A stretch of DNA of 58,104 bases from Methanoregulaceae archaeon (GCA_021371995.1 JAJFVA010000040.1:1-58104), one strand, 5' to 3'; numbered from the stretch's first letter, positions 43,836 to 53,108 are shown. Program-made: numbers and translations. The notes: generated by a model not told the origin, from the sequence alone.

Positions 43836-45140
43836 TCAATCCTCCGCTTCTTTTCCTGTGGGTGAAACAAGCACCTTGTCGACCCGGTTCCCGTCCATGT
43901 CGACGACCTCGAAGCGGAACTTGTTCGACTCGGTATAATCCCCGGTTGAAGGGATACGCTGGAGGGCATACATGATAAACCCTGAAAGGGTCTGGTAGGA
44001 TCCCTTCCCCGGCATTTCATCCACCGGAAGGATCTCATCAAGATCTTCCATCACAACGCCCCCATCAATGAGCCACGAGCCGTCTTCCCGCTGGACGATG
44101 GAGGGGGGTTCCGGCCTGTCGATACGACGGACTCCGCCAACGATCGATTCCAGGATATCATGGAGGGTCACAAGGCCCCTGATACTCCCGTATTCATCGG
44201 TAACAAGTGCAATCGGCAGTCCTGATTCCCTGAATGTTTCGAGCAGTTTCAGGATCGAGGTGTTTTCCGGGACAAAGTAGGGTTTCCTGAGAATTTTGCC
44301 TATGTCCGGTTTTCTTCCCGAAGCAAGGGAAGACCAGATGTCTTTTACCGAGACAAGCCCTGAAATAGCGTCGAGATCTCCCTGGAATACCGGGAAGAAC
44401 GAATGGCCTGCTTCAGCCATGACCCGGTAACTGATTTCCGGAGAATCTTCGAGGTCAATCCCGATGATATCGGGCCGGGGGGTCATGAGGCTTGCCACGT
44501 TCCGGTCTCCGAGGTCAAAAATACCCTCGACCATGCTCACTTCCGCCTTGTCGAATACTCCGTGCTCGGTCCCCTCTTCCAGCATGATCTTGATCTCATC
44601 TTCCGTCACGGGCGGGGCATCCGATTGCCGTATTCCGAAAATACGGAGGAATAATTCTGTCGATCGGCTCAGGAGGAAGACGAAGGGGGAAGCAATTGAG
44701 GAAAGGATCGACATCGGTCGTGCAACCCTGGATGCGATGGACTCAGCGTTAGAGAGGGCGATGCGCTTCGGGATGAGTTCTCCAAAGACGAGTGTCAGGT
44801 AAGTGATCAGGAGAACGATCAGGGTGATGCTGATCAAGTCGCTGTAAGGGGCAAGGATAGGGATCTCCTGGATGAGGGGAGAAAGACCCGCTGCAAGCGT
44901 TGCTCCACCGTAAGCACCGGCAAAAATCCCGACAAGGGTAATCCCGATCTGGATTGTCGAGAGGAACGGGGTCGGGTCATCGGCGAGCCTGAGGGCCTCC
45001 CCTGCCCGTTCATCTCCCTCATCAAGCCGCTGCTGAAGGCGTGGCTTTTTTGCAGAGATAATCGCGAACTCCGAGAGTGCGAAATATGCATTGATGGCAA
45101 TAAGGACGAGAATGACAATAATTTCGAAGAGATAACTCAT
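43836..45140 (-). CDS. CNNM/CorC-type membrane protein with CBS domains
   Basis: A 434-residue protein of the CNNM/HlyC-CorC family. Residues 1-190 form a DUF21 membrane domain with three or four helices (ALSEFAIISAKKPRLQQ is diagnostic). Residues about 200-330 hold two CBS repeats (MTPRPDIIGID, VTDEYGSIRGLVTLHDILE), which bind ATP-Mg, and residues about 345-430 are the CorC_HlyC domain (DGSWLIDGGVVMEDLDEILP, TLSGFIMYALQRIP). Members export magnesium or cobalt, or regulate their transport. It starts immediately before a divergently read membrane protein gene. Complete. Confidence 0.92.
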   Translation of the reverse strand: MSYLFEIIVILVLIAINAYFALSEFAIISAKKPRLQQRLDEGDERAGEALRLADDPTPFLSTIQIGITLVGIFAGAYGGATLAAGLSPLIQEIPILAPYSDLISITLIVLLITYLTLVFGELIPKRIALSNAESIASRVARPMSILSSIASPFVFLLSRSTELFLRIFGIRQSDAPPVTEDEIKIMLEEGTEHGVFDKAEVSMVEGIFDLGDRNVASLMTPRPDIIGIDLEDSPEISYRVMAEAGHSFFPVFQGDLDAISGLVSVKDIWSSLASGRKPDIGKILRKPYFVPENTSILKLLETFRESGLPIALVTDEYGSIRGLVTLHDILESIVGGVRRIDRPEPPSIVQREDGSWLIDGGVVMEDLDEILPVDEMPGKGSYQTLSGFIMYALQRIPSTGDYTESNKFRFEVVDMDGNRVDKVLVSPTGKEAED

Positions 45141-45340
45141 TTTCCTGTTATAGTGTCCAATTGGGAGTAAAGAAATTATCTTTCCGGCCCGGTATGAGAC
45201 GCTCCTTTAGAAAATCCTCGTCCCGATACTTTTTTCATGCAGGTGCGATTGGTATAATATCCCTCACAGGCTTTTATCGCAGTCAATCCGGGTTGTTGAG
45301 AACATCAGAACGCTTAACCATCCCGGACGAACAATGTGTT

Positions 45341-46117
45341 ATGGATTCTTTGATGCTGAAATGGGGGCTCATTTTCAAGGCACTCGCCATCACGGCACTC
45401 CTTCTTATCGTGCGGCTGGCGATTGATTTCGCAGGGATGGATATTCTCGCGGTCACAAACCTCATCACCGCGTTTGTCGGCGGTGCGATATTCACGATTG
45501 CCATCATCCTTACCGGGACTCTCGCTGACTTCAAGGAGAGCGAGCGGATACCTGGTGAGCTCGTCACAGCGCTCTCTGCTCTCCATGCAGATACGGGGCT
45601 TGTGGGTCAGCGGCATGCAGAGACAGCGGCCGTGATCAGGTCTCATGCACTGGGCCTCCTGAAAGCCATCACAGAAAATTTCCGTAATAATGTCTGGAAC
45701 CAGGAAGGAATCAGAAAAGAGATAGGAACTATCAACGAGAAAATCTACGAACTTGCCGATACCAGTATCGCTGCCCCGTTACTGGTGAAACTCCGGACAG
45801 AACTGATCAATATCGAGAGGCTCTCGAACCGGATTGCCGTGATCAAGCATACTTCGTTCATCCCGGCAGCCTATACGATTGCTGAACTGGCTGCAGCAGG
45901 GGTCATCGGCATCCTGTTCTTTGCAAAAATCGAGCCCTGGTACGAAGGTCTCGTCCTTTTTGGTGTCCTTTCCGCCCTTCTCATCTCCCTGATTCTTCTC
46001 ATCAAGGATATGGACGATCCCTTTGAGGTGGGGAAAAAATCCTATGCCGATGTGGACCTCTCGATCGTCTTTGACCTGGAGAAGGAATGGGAGAGCAAAG
46101 CAGCCGGAAAAAAATAA
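45341..46117 (+). CDS. Conserved-type integral membrane protein, function unknown
   Basis: A 258-residue protein, start placed at ATG 45341 because the codons before are not hydrophobic and overlap the upstream promoter region. Two helices lie at about residues 10-55 (a hairpin with AVTNLITAFVGGAIFTIAIILTG), a central helical stretch of about 110 residues is soluble and rich in R, E and I, and two more helices lie at about 180-225. The order TM-TM, long soluble helices, TM-TM with a charged tail resembles bestrophin-like or DUF4239-type proteins, but I am not sure. It might be a small anion channel. Confidence 0.6.
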   Translation: MDSLMLKWGLIFKALAITALLLIVRLAIDFAGMDILAVTNLITAFVGGAIFTIAIILTGTLADFKESERIPGELVTALSALHADTGLVGQRHAETAAVIRSHALGLLKAITENFRNNVWNQEGIRKEIGTINEKIYELADTSIAAPLLVKLRTELINIERLSNRIAVIKHTSFIPAAYTIAELAAAGVIGILFFAKIEPWYEGLVLFGVLSALLISLILLIKDMDDPFEVGKKSYADVDLSIVFDLEKEWESKAAGKK

Positions 46118-46149
46118 AAGACACTTACATCCCCATTCTTTCCTGACAA

Positions 46150-46236
46150 TCAATCGCACCCGCAGGATTCATCGCTGCCGCAGCAGCCGCCCTCCCCGCA
46201 GGGCTCCTCGCCCCTGCCGGCCAGTGCCACCCGCAT
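46150..46236 (-). CDS. Possible 28-residue cysteine-rich microprotein
   Basis: A 28-codon frame from ATG 46236 to TGA. The product is acidic and has six cysteines in its last 16 residues (EEPCGEGGCCGSDESCGCD). Such spacing suits a small metal-binding peptide, and it resembles the Cys/His tail of SlyD-type nickel chaperones. A TATA box (GATATAAAA on the minus strand, 46269-46277) would start transcription at about 46244, leaving a leader of only some 8-10 bases. No ribosome site is needed for such a short leader. Too short for usual gene finders. The gene follows the SMR transporter gene on the same strand. Confidence 0.45.
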   Translation of the reverse strand: MRVALAGRGEEPCGEGGCCGSDESCGCD

Positions 46237-46268
46237 GAGAGCAGCGGCACAGCCTCAACCGCTCACTG

Positions 46269-46277
46269 TTTTATATC
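46269..46277 (-). promoter_or_regulatory. TATA box upstream of the cysteine-rich ORF
   Basis: The minus strand reads GATATAAAA, centred about 28 bases before the predicted start near 46244 and 36 bases before ATG 46236. It is after the SMR gene, so it serves only the small ORF. Confidence 0.5.
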
Positions 46278-46301
46278 AGGGTAGGCAGTTACGATACGCA
46301 T

Positions 46302-46637
46302 TCAATCCATCGTAACCAGCCTGAGCCCGAGAATCCCGGCAATAATCAGGAACAGGCAGGCCATTCGTGCGGCATCCCGCGATTCTCCGAAGAGCACCAT
46401 CCCCAGGAGAACAGTCCCGGTTGCACCTATCCCGGTCCAGACGGCATAGGCAGTGCCGAGCGGAAGATCTTTTAATGACTGGGAGAGGAAATAGAAACTC
46501 CCTGCCATCAGCCCGATAGTTACCACTGAGGGGAGGAGCCTCGTGAATCCCCCGGAATACTTGAGCCCCACTGCCCAGCCGGTCTCCATGAGCCCTGCGA
46601 TCAGGAGGGTGACCCATGCTGTCGATGTCATAATCAT
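46302..46637 (-). CDS. Small multidrug resistance family exporter, Gdx/SugE-like
   Basis: A 111-residue four-helix SMR protein. Glu in the first helix (AGLMETGWAVGLKYS) is the essential proton/substrate-coupling residue; the WAVGLKYS motif is that of SugE/Gdx proteins, which export guanidinium ions in exchange for protons, rather than of EmrE. The pair GTAYAVWTGIGA in helix 3 also fits. It works as an antiparallel dimer. The start can be ATG 46637 or 46631. No guanidine riboswitch was seen upstream. Confidence 0.88.
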   Translation of the reverse strand: MIMTSTAWVTLLIAGLMETGWAVGLKYSGGFTRLLPSVVTIGLMAGSFYFLSQSLKDLPLGTAYAVWTGIGATGTVLLGMVLFGESRDAARMACLFLIIAGILGLRLVTMD

Positions 46638-46730
46638 GGGATTAGTGGGTAAAGGATCATAAAAACCCCAGTCGCCCCCATCCCCGTCAGTTTAATGCGA
46701 TTGGGAGCCAAAGGTCTTTTCTGCCCGATC

Positions 46731-47207
46731 ATGACAGGAGAAACCCGGCCTGGTGAAAAAGAATACGATGCCATCCAGCGCTTCTTTATCCGGCCGTTCT
46801 TCCTTTCCCTCACCATCGGCATCCCTTTCTGCATCTTCAAGCTTCTATTCGGAATGACCGCTTTCAGGTCAGGGACTCCGGGATTCGTATTCCTTGGCGG
46901 GGTCGTGACCGTATGGGCATGCCTTGATCTCGCGATGAATATTGGCCGATCGGTCTTTGATCTTGCAGGGCATCATGCTCCGTTCGAATATTGCAGCATC
47001 GCACAGATTGGGAGACTGATTCACCGGCCGCTGGTCTTCCTTGCAATCGATACCCTGCTCTCGTTCATCATCATCTGCCTGATGCTCTGGTCAGGATGGA
47101 TCACGCTCCTTTCGCCCGGAGAATTATACCTTTGGTACGGTGCCACAACGTTAAACCTGATCAGCCTCTCCCTGGTTTCCCTCTATACTGAGATCAGGAA
47201 AGCGTGA
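46731..47207 (+). CDS. Integral membrane protein of unknown function
   Basis: A 158-residue protein with four predicted helices at about residues 22-42, 50-70, 100-120 and 127-147, after a charged 20-residue N-terminus (start ATG 46731). No motif recognised. It is divergent from the SMR transporter. Confidence 0.6.
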   Translation: MTGETRPGEKEYDAIQRFFIRPFFLSLTIGIPFCIFKLLFGMTAFRSGTPGFVFLGGVVTVWACLDLAMNIGRSVFDLAGHHAPFEYCSIAQIGRLIHRPLVFLAIDTLLSFIIICLMLWSGWITLLSPGELYLWYGATTLNLISLSLVSLYTEIRKA

Positions 47208-47218
47208 AAAAGAATGTA

Positions 47219-48127
47219 TCACCGGTGTGAAGCAGCATGGTGTGCTTCCATCAGTTTTGCCGCATTCCGCAGCCCGAATCCATCGATCAGCGAAAGGACG
47301 GCCCCGAGCAGGGTAAGCACTGCAAGAAGAAGGATGAGCAGTTTCAGGAGACCCGCCGGGTTTACAAAGGCAAGCACCCCGAGGACAAATGAACCAATTC
47401 CCATCCCTATGGTGATCCATACGCCCTGGGGGATCGCGGTCTTCTCCCTCATTACTCTCCGGAGGGATACATAGGCGCTCGAAAGGAACCAGAGCGCCAG
47501 GACAGCCAGTAACAGGAAAACGAAAAAGGGCCAGAACATGAACATCAGGAGCCCTGTACAAAGGACGGTAACACCGAGGATAAGGTCCTTTCTCGAATAC
47601 TCTTTCCGGGCTCTCTGGCGGAACCCGGCAATGAGCAGGATGACTCCGAAGGCACATATGAACAGCGGGATCAGTATGGCATAAAAGACACCGGGATACC
47701 CGATAGCAAAAAGGAGCAGCAGCACCCCGGCAATCATCAGTCCGGCACCTGTTGCCATCCGCATCTTCCAGGTGAGGTTCTGGTCAGCGAGCCGCCCGGC
47801 ATAATCCGCTGATTTGGCATCCTTCGCCCTGACAACCAGGGTATCCATCGTGTCGTAGAGCATCAGCACGAGCGGAGCATCATCGACAAGGTGCATTATG
47901 GGGTTCTTTTCGGGATCGTACCGATCCATGTGGATCCGGTAGTCCTGCTCGGTCTCGTGTGCATGGTATTGCCCCTTCCGGTAGGAAGCGATGGTCTCGG
48001 GGCTTGGAACATTCAGTGATGAAATCTTCCATTCCGGCCCGGGCGGTTCGGTCACTTCCGCCCGGGGAACTATCACCTCCCAGACTCCCTGGTGCAGCGG
48101 GCCCAGGAAATCATCGAGTTTCGCCAA
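47219..48127 (-). CDS. HdeD-like (DUF308) membrane protein
   Basis: A 302-residue protein. Residues 1-125 are soluble and unlike anything I know, with the motif NPIMHLVDDAPLVLMLYD. Residues about 130-290 hold six helices in three hairpin-like pairs (MATGAGLMIAGVLLLL, LILGVTVLCTGLLMFMF, WITIGMGIGSFVLGVLAF), the arrangement of HdeD-type DUF308 repeats. A TTG start at 48127 is preferred, with a GGAGAGG ribosome site 9 bases upstream; another TTG at 48136 would sit directly on that site. Function unknown; HdeD is linked to acid tolerance in enterobacteria. Confidence 0.7.
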   Translation of the reverse strand: MAKLDDFLGPLHQGVWEVIVPRAEVTEPPGPEWKISSLNVPSPETIASYRKGQYHAHETEQDYRIHMDRYDPEKNPIMHLVDDAPLVLMLYDTMDTLVVRAKDAKSADYAGRLADQNLTWKMRMATGAGLMIAGVLLLLFAIGYPGVFYAILIPLFICAFGVILLIAGFRQRARKEYSRKDLILGVTVLCTGLLMFMFWPFFVFLLLAVLALWFLSSAYVSLRRVMREKTAIPQGVWITIGMGIGSFVLGVLAFVNPAGLLKLLILLLAVLTLLGAVLSLIDGFGLRNAAKLMEAHHAASHR

Positions 48128-48359
48128 GAGATACAACCTCTCCAGAGAAGGTGATGGGGCATCCTATTTACTCGTGGCGGTGAACGGATCTTCAGGGTTC
48201 ATCAGGCTCCGGACGTGAAAGGTGACATTTCAGGAGCTCATTACCATTATCTCTTGGCAGGATCCCCCAGTGCCCTGGAATGAGACCTCACGGATCGGCC
48301 GCCCCTCAAAATCTCATGTCCGAAACTTCGAATACCTCCCGGGACGAGTAGGTACTACT

Positions 48360-49583
48360 GTGGAACATTACCCGGTAATCATTATTGGCGGGGGGCCTGC
48401 CGGGCTATTCTGCGCCGCAGAGGCGGCGGGAGCAGGGCAGCATGTAATCCTCCTTGAAAAGATGCCCTCGTGCGGAAAAAAACTCCTGGTCACGGGATCC
48501 GGGCAGTGCAATCTCACCCATGACGGGGATATCAGTGATTTCTTTACCAGGTATGGTGATCACGGAACGTTCCTGCGACCTTCGCTCCGGGATTTCTCTA
48601 ACCATGACCTGGTGAGATGGTTCACTGACCGGGATCTTCCCCTCTCCCCTGATGAATCCGGGAAGATCTTCCCGGTAAGCCGGAGGTCATCCGATGTCCT
48701 GTCCGTGCTGCTTGAAGTGTGCAGGGATACCGGGGTAACCATCCGCTGTAATGAAGCGGTACGGGAAATCAGGATGTCTGACAAAGGGTTCCTCATACAT
48801 TCAGAAAAGGCTGAATACGAATCAGAAGCCCTCCTTATCGCTACCGGTGGCGCTTCCTATCCCGCAACGGGGTCAACCGGGGACGGTTTCTCGCTTGCCT
48901 GCTCTCTCGGCCACCAGGTTACTCCGATTGCCCCTGCCCTTGTCCCGATCCGCGTCAGAGCGTATCCCTTTTCGGACCTTTCCGGGATCTCGTTTGACGG
49001 GCTGGCATTCTCCCTGTACCGGGACGGAAAAAAGATCCGGGATGCCAAGGGCGATCTCCTGTTCACCCATACCGGGTTATCGGGCCCGGGAATGCTCCAT
49101 CTTTCCCGTTACATTTTGCCCGGGGATATCCTTAAAATCTCTTTTCTGCCTGGTATGAGGCATGAGGTACTGAAAAGTGATCTTGTCGGCAGGATAGCAG
49201 CTTCCGGAACAAAACAGGTGAAGAGTATCCTGTCCGGTTATTCTTTCCCGGCACGTTTTATCGCACGCCTTCTTGATCTGATCGGCATCCCCCCTGATCT
49301 CACCGGGGCGCACCTCCCGAAAAAAGACAGGGATGAGATCGTCCGGCTGATCCTCGCATTCCCCTTCGAGATCCTTTCTGCCGGTGGATGGAATGAAGCG
49401 ATGGTGACACGGGGCGGGGTCTCCCTTGAAGAGGTCAATTCAAAAACCATGGAGTCCCTGCTTATCCCTTCCCTGTACTTCATCGGGGAGGTTCTCGATA
49501 TCGATGGCGATACCGGGGGATACAATCTCCAGGCAGCATTCTCGACTGCCATGGCCGCGGCTAAATCTCTCTCTTCCCGGTAG
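48360..49583 (+). CDS. HI0933/YhiN-family flavoprotein
   Basis: A 407-residue FAD protein of the HI0933 (BaiN-like) family. The N-terminal FAD motif is PVIIIGGGPAGLFCAAEAA, then KLLVTGSGQCNLTHDG, ALLIATGGASYPATGSTGDGF and, at the end, GEVLDIDGDTGGYNLQAAFSTAMAAA, the second FAD-binding site. The start is GTG 48360, which gives the family beginning VEHYPVIIIGG; the ORF extends 46 codons upstream without similarity. Some members reduce double bonds in steroids; the archaeal substrate is unknown. Confidence 0.9.
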   Translation: MEHYPVIIIGGGPAGLFCAAEAAGAGQHVILLEKMPSCGKKLLVTGSGQCNLTHDGDISDFFTRYGDHGTFLRPSLRDFSNHDLVRWFTDRDLPLSPDESGKIFPVSRRSSDVLSVLLEVCRDTGVTIRCNEAVREIRMSDKGFLIHSEKAEYESEALLIATGGASYPATGSTGDGFSLACSLGHQVTPIAPALVPIRVRAYPFSDLSGISFDGLAFSLYRDGKKIRDAKGDLLFTHTGLSGPGMLHLSRYILPGDILKISFLPGMRHEVLKSDLVGRIAASGTKQVKSILSGYSFPARFIARLLDLIGIPPDLTGAHLPKKDRDEIVRLILAFPFEILSAGGWNEAMVTRGGVSLEEVNSKTMESLLIPSLYFIGEVLDIDGDTGGYNLQAAFSTAMAAAKSLSSR

Positions 49584-49586
49584 CGG

Positions 49587-51008
49587 TCAGGTGGCGTTCT
49601 CTTCAAGTGCTCTCAAGCGGTTGATGTATATCCGGGCCCAGAGATAGGCAACCATGCTGCCGAGGATATTGCCGAGCACGATCCCGAACCATACCCCGGT
49701 CTCCCCATAGCCGAGGACTATCCCGAACAGGACAACGCATACCGCCACAAAGGCAAGGCTCCGGAGGATATTGATCACAAGCGAGGTGAACCCTCTCCCG
49801 GTCCCCTGGAAGACGGAGAGCGACATCATTCCGGGAGGGATGAAGATGAGGAGGAGGGAGATCACCCTGAGAAATGAAGCGATCCGGGGTGCAAGGTATG
49901 CGGTTGATTCCGAATAGGTGAAAAGGATCGCGATCTGCGGGGCAAAGACAAAGATAAAAGCGGCCATTCCCGCTGCAATCATGATGCCCAGCCGGATCGC
50001 ATAACCATGGGCAATGGTCAGGTTCCCGTATTTACGGGCGCCATATGCTGCGCCAATCACCGAGATGAGCGTGGTAGCGATTGCGATGTCAGGGATGACG
50101 GCAAACATAAGGAGCCGCCAGCCGGAGGTATATACCGCGACTGCATCGGTTCCGGAAACGATGACGAGAATCGCGTTGATGACGATGGAGAGGGTCGCCA
50201 TCAGGAGATATTCGATGCTTGCAGGCAGCCCGACTCCCAGGATGTCGCGGGAGATCTTCCTGTCAGGCACAAATCCCCTCATGGTAATGGAAAGGTAGGT
50301 ATCCTTCCTGATAAGGAACCAGTACAGGATCACCAGAGTGACCGAGACGATCGAGATGACCGTGGCGATTGCTGCCCCTGCTATCCCGAAGCCTGCCCAG
50401 TAGATAAGGATAGGGTCAAGGATGGCATTCAGGATCGAAGAGAATGCCATTGCGTACATCGTCCTCTTCGTATCACCCTCTCCCCGGAGGATCGCGTACG
50501 CAATATTGTTGAAGAGGATGAAGATCGCCCCGATGAAAAGGATCCTCCCGTATTCTGCTGCAAGGGGTGCGACAGATCCGGCCCCGAGGATTACCGCGAT
50601 AGGTTCCGCAAAAAGAACGAGGGGAGCGGTGAGGACAAGGGCAATCGCCGCTCCCATCAGGAGTCCGTGCATGGCCGCACTCTCGGCCCCCTGCCGGTTT
50701 TCACCGCCGATCCTCCTTGAGACAACCGAGGAGACCCCGGCGCCAAGCCCGTTCCCGAGCCCGATGAATATCATGAAGACCGGGGTCATGAACCCGACTG
50801 CAGCAAGAGCATCGGGTCCGAGGCCGGCAACCCAGATCGCATTGATCAGGTTGTAGACCGACATGAAGAGCATCGCGGCCATCATCGGGACAGAGAGCTT
50901 CCTGATGGCGGTCTTCGGGTCTCCGGTCAGCACCGAGACCCCCTCGGTCAATGCCCGGATATACTCTGGTTTTGCCGCGGGAGGGAGTGGGTCAGCGGGA
51001 GCTGTCAT
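49587..51008 (-). CDS. MATE-family multidrug/Na+ efflux protein
   Basis: A protein of 473 residues (479 from the GTG at 51026) with twelve predicted helices in two halves of six. Signature pieces are LSVPMMAAMLFMSVYNLINAIWVAGLG in helix 1, GLGNGLGAGVSSVVSRRIGG after helix 2, and the mirrored segments VGLPASIEYLLMATLSIVINAI and GAAYGARKYGNLTIAHGYAIR in the second half. It probably exports organic cations or drugs in exchange for sodium or protons. ATG 51008 has a GGGGAG unusually near it, so the start is not settled. It sits tail-to-tail with the flavoprotein. Confidence 0.9.
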   Translation of the reverse strand: MTAPADPLPPAAKPEYIRALTEGVSVLTGDPKTAIRKLSVPMMAAMLFMSVYNLINAIWVAGLGPDALAAVGFMTPVFMIFIGLGNGLGAGVSSVVSRRIGGENRQGAESAAMHGLLMGAAIALVLTAPLVLFAEPIAVILGAGSVAPLAAEYGRILFIGAIFILFNNIAYAILRGEGDTKRTMYAMAFSSILNAILDPILIYWAGFGIAGAAIATVISIVSVTLVILYWFLIRKDTYLSITMRGFVPDRKISRDILGVGLPASIEYLLMATLSIVINAILVIVSGTDAVAVYTSGWRLLMFAVIPDIAIATTLISVIGAAYGARKYGNLTIAHGYAIRLGIMIAAGMAAFIFVFAPQIAILFTYSESTAYLAPRIASFLRVISLLLIFIPPGMMSLSVFQGTGRGFTSLVINILRSLAFVAVCVVLFGIVLGYGETGVWFGIVLGNILGSMVAYLWARIYINRLRALEENAT

Positions 51009-51107
51009 GCTCCCCTTTTTCCGCACCTTTGCATGAACGCTTGTCCGTTCTCCTCACTCCGTCAAGAAAACTAATTATCTCTATCCTGAAATCCGGATAT
51101 ACCCGGA

Positions 51108-51338
51108 TTACCGGTCCCTGTCACCCTGCCGGGGACCGCAGATCTCGCTGACTCTCCCGACCGTCCCATCGTTCAGCCGAACTTTGATTCCATGGGGATG
51201 GAAAGAGGAGCTGGTGAGGATCTCGCGAACGGTTCCTTCTGTCAGCTTCCCGCTCCGCTGGTCTTTCTTCTGGATGATTCGCACCTGTAATCCTGGCCGG
51301 ATATCGCTCCGTGTCCGGTTGTTGTGTTCGATTCCCAT
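51108..51338 (-). CDS. YwbE-family protein (DUF2196)
   Basis: A 76-residue member of the YwbE family, recognised by RSDIRPGLQVRIIQKKDQRSGKLTEGTVREILTSSSFHPHGIKVRLNDGTVGRV. It is a small KOW/SH3-like beta-barrel found in bacteria and archaea without a settled function; binding to RNA or ribosomes is often supposed. A possible TATA box (TTTATAAAAAGC on the minus strand, near 51447-51456) gives a leader of about 85-90 bases. Confidence 0.88.
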   Translation of the reverse strand: MGIEHNNRTRSDIRPGLQVRIIQKKDQRSGKLTEGTVREILTSSSFHPHGIKVRLNDGTVGRVSEICGPRQGDRDR

Positions 51339-51541
51339 CGATACTGTCCTGAAAGAGCTGCCATGTTCGGGAGACTGCCCCCGATCCGGATCCTGTCAGG
51401 GGGGGCGTTCCCGGTGGCACCAGTTCTGTATTCATTGGGGTGCTTTTTATAAATGTTATCCTGTCAGGGAATTTGATGAATCTCCTTTTTCCAGAACCGG
51501 GAACTGCCGGGAAACATGAGAGTAAGGAGAGCAAAATGTGG

Positions 51542-51557
51542 AAAAAGGGTACTTTTT
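51542..51557 (-). terminator. Terminator-like hairpin after the DUF155 gene
   Basis: AAAAAG and CTTTTT surround a four-base GGTA loop (51542-51557). It lies 9 bases after the stop of the DUF155 gene; the T-run on the minus strand could stop archaeal polymerase. Confidence 0.45.
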
Positions 51558-51565
51558 GATTTAAT

Positions 51566-52636
51566 TCAGTGCAGAACACTCGGCAGGAATAGCACGACCT
51601 CGATCGCGATAAGGATAATCACGATCCATTCAAGGAAATTCGAGTGCTGGACATCCACTTCGTCAGAGAGCATCCGGTAGTTCTCGCGGATTATCCCGAT
51701 GCGACGGTTCAGGCTTTCGGTCCATTGCTGGCTCCTGAGCACCTGAAGCGCCATGGCATAGACTCTTGCATAGTATACATCATCGGTGACCTTGATCAGG
51801 TTATTGACCTTCTCGATAATCTCGGAAACTTCAGTCTGGGTTCTCATCAGTACTTTCATGAGCGAACGGTACTGCCGGATTTTACTGTACCAGAAAAGCG
51901 TGTCTGCCAGCTCGATATCATCATACATCTTCTCCATCTGGCGGGAGAGTTCGCGGTCATAAAACCGGAGCTCGAGAACCTGCACCGCAGCAAACTCGAT
52001 CAGTTCGATAAGGTCGGAAGGGGGCTGGGAGCTGATCAGGATTGCACCGTTCCACGAAAGGATCGCCCGGTCATCCTTTGCATAACTCAACTGGTTCCTG
52101 AGAGTCTCCTGCCGTATCTCGGGAGAGAAGTCTGCCTTTTCACCAAGGAGCAGAGCGACGGGGTCAATGCTTTCATCAAGGCGTTCAGAAAGGTAGATGG
52201 TATAATCATCATAAAAGTCCTGGTCGATCGAACGGTCGCCAACAATCGGGGAGAGTATGGCACGGACCTGCTGGAGTGCTGCGGAAAAGTGGGGATCGAG
52301 CCCTTCATGACCGGCAAAACAGAATGCGGCTTCCTGGAGGGCGGATGCCGGGGCACCCAGCTCCTCATAGATGAGACAGATGCTGACCGCTCCGAAATCA
52401 AACACCCTTGTTACCACGGTAAAGGTACATCCGATACCAGAGACCTCAGCATAAGCAGGCTGGAGGCGGAGGAGGAGCGGAGGCTCTTCCATCGTCATGG
52501 ATGTCGGCCGGACCCTGACAAACCCCGTCCGTGCAATCGCCATGCTGCTGGCAAGAGCCTTTTCCAGGGCAACAAGGTCGATCTCTTCTCCGACATCGTA
52601 AATTCGATAGAAGCGGATGGCGTACGTAGGGATCAC
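51566..52636 (-). CDS. DUF155/RMD1-like membrane-anchored protein
   Basis: A 356-residue protein of the DUF155 (RMD1/YagE/RMND1) family. The key regions are AILSWNGAILISSQPPSDLIELIEFAAVQVLELRFYDRELS and the C-terminal NFLEWIVIILIAIEVVLFL, a single transmembrane helix that ends the protein. The N-terminal 180 residues are beta-alpha and may bind a partner. Eukaryotic relatives work in mitochondrial translation or in growth control; in archaea the role is unknown. ATG start at 52636. Confidence 0.82.
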   Translation of the reverse strand: MIPTYAIRFYRIYDVGEEIDLVALEKALASSMAIARTGFVRVRPTSMTMEEPPLLLRLQPAYAEVSGIGCTFTVVTRVFDFGAVSICLIYEELGAPASALQEAAFCFAGHEGLDPHFSAALQQVRAILSPIVGDRSIDQDFYDDYTIYLSERLDESIDPVALLLGEKADFSPEIRQETLRNQLSYAKDDRAILSWNGAILISSQPPSDLIELIEFAAVQVLELRFYDRELSRQMEKMYDDIELADTLFWYSKIRQYRSLMKVLMRTQTEVSEIIEKVNNLIKVTDDVYYARVYAMALQVLRSQQWTESLNRRIGIIRENYRMLSDEVDVQHSNFLEWIVIILIAIEVVLFLPSVLH

Positions 52637-52705
52637 CTTTATCTGTCAGATGTTCTGGAAGGATAGAGCGGGATAGCTGATAAGGGTTGAGGGGGTCGGG
52701 CAAGG

Positions 52706-52962
52706 TTACCTTTGGCTCCCAAACTCCTTCCTGAGTCTCTCAAACTCCCCGTCATCGGCATCCAGTTCGATGAGATCGGGCCGAAACAGGGTTTATGAAC
52801 GGAAGGAGGATCTTGCTTTTTTTAGGTTTGAAGCCCATGAGCATCGGGCTGTTGTGGAGAATGGTGACACCTCTGAACTCGAAGCCGGGGGGAATTTCGT
52901 AGTACTCCCTGAGAGGACTCTTTAATAAATTCATTGATTGCCTGCTCGGTGGTGTCTTTCAT
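52706..52962 (-). pseudogene. Small gene with two frameshifts, function unknown
   Basis: Three overlapping frames together make one protein of about 84 residues. It starts MKDTTEQAINEFIKE (ATG 52962), continues as PLREYYEIPPGFEFRGVTILHNSPMLMGF in a second frame after one extra base near 52919, and ends PDLIELDADDGEFERLRKEF in a third after another extra base near 52789. The continuity of a clearly protein-like, charged and Pro/Gly-patterned chain argues that each frame was once one gene. Unlike wrbA the shifts do not cancel. Either a decaying gene or two insertion errors. I do not know the family, though it looks like a small methanogen protein. Confidence 0.65.
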
Positions 52963-53108
52963 GACAATTGTGGAACTGATCCTGTTGATGCACCGTGGGA
53001 CAGGAGACATCTCCATGGAGTGCAGCGGATAACTATAAAAAAAAACAAGGTTCGGGGAATCAACGACCGTGGCGGGTTTCCGGGTCAATCGCGAAAAAGG
53101 GAGTGAGG

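Noticed and set aside
46302-46700. Guanidine riboswitch before the Gdx-like gene
   Set aside because: I looked for conserved ACGR-type and paired elements upstream of 46637 and saw nothing convincing.
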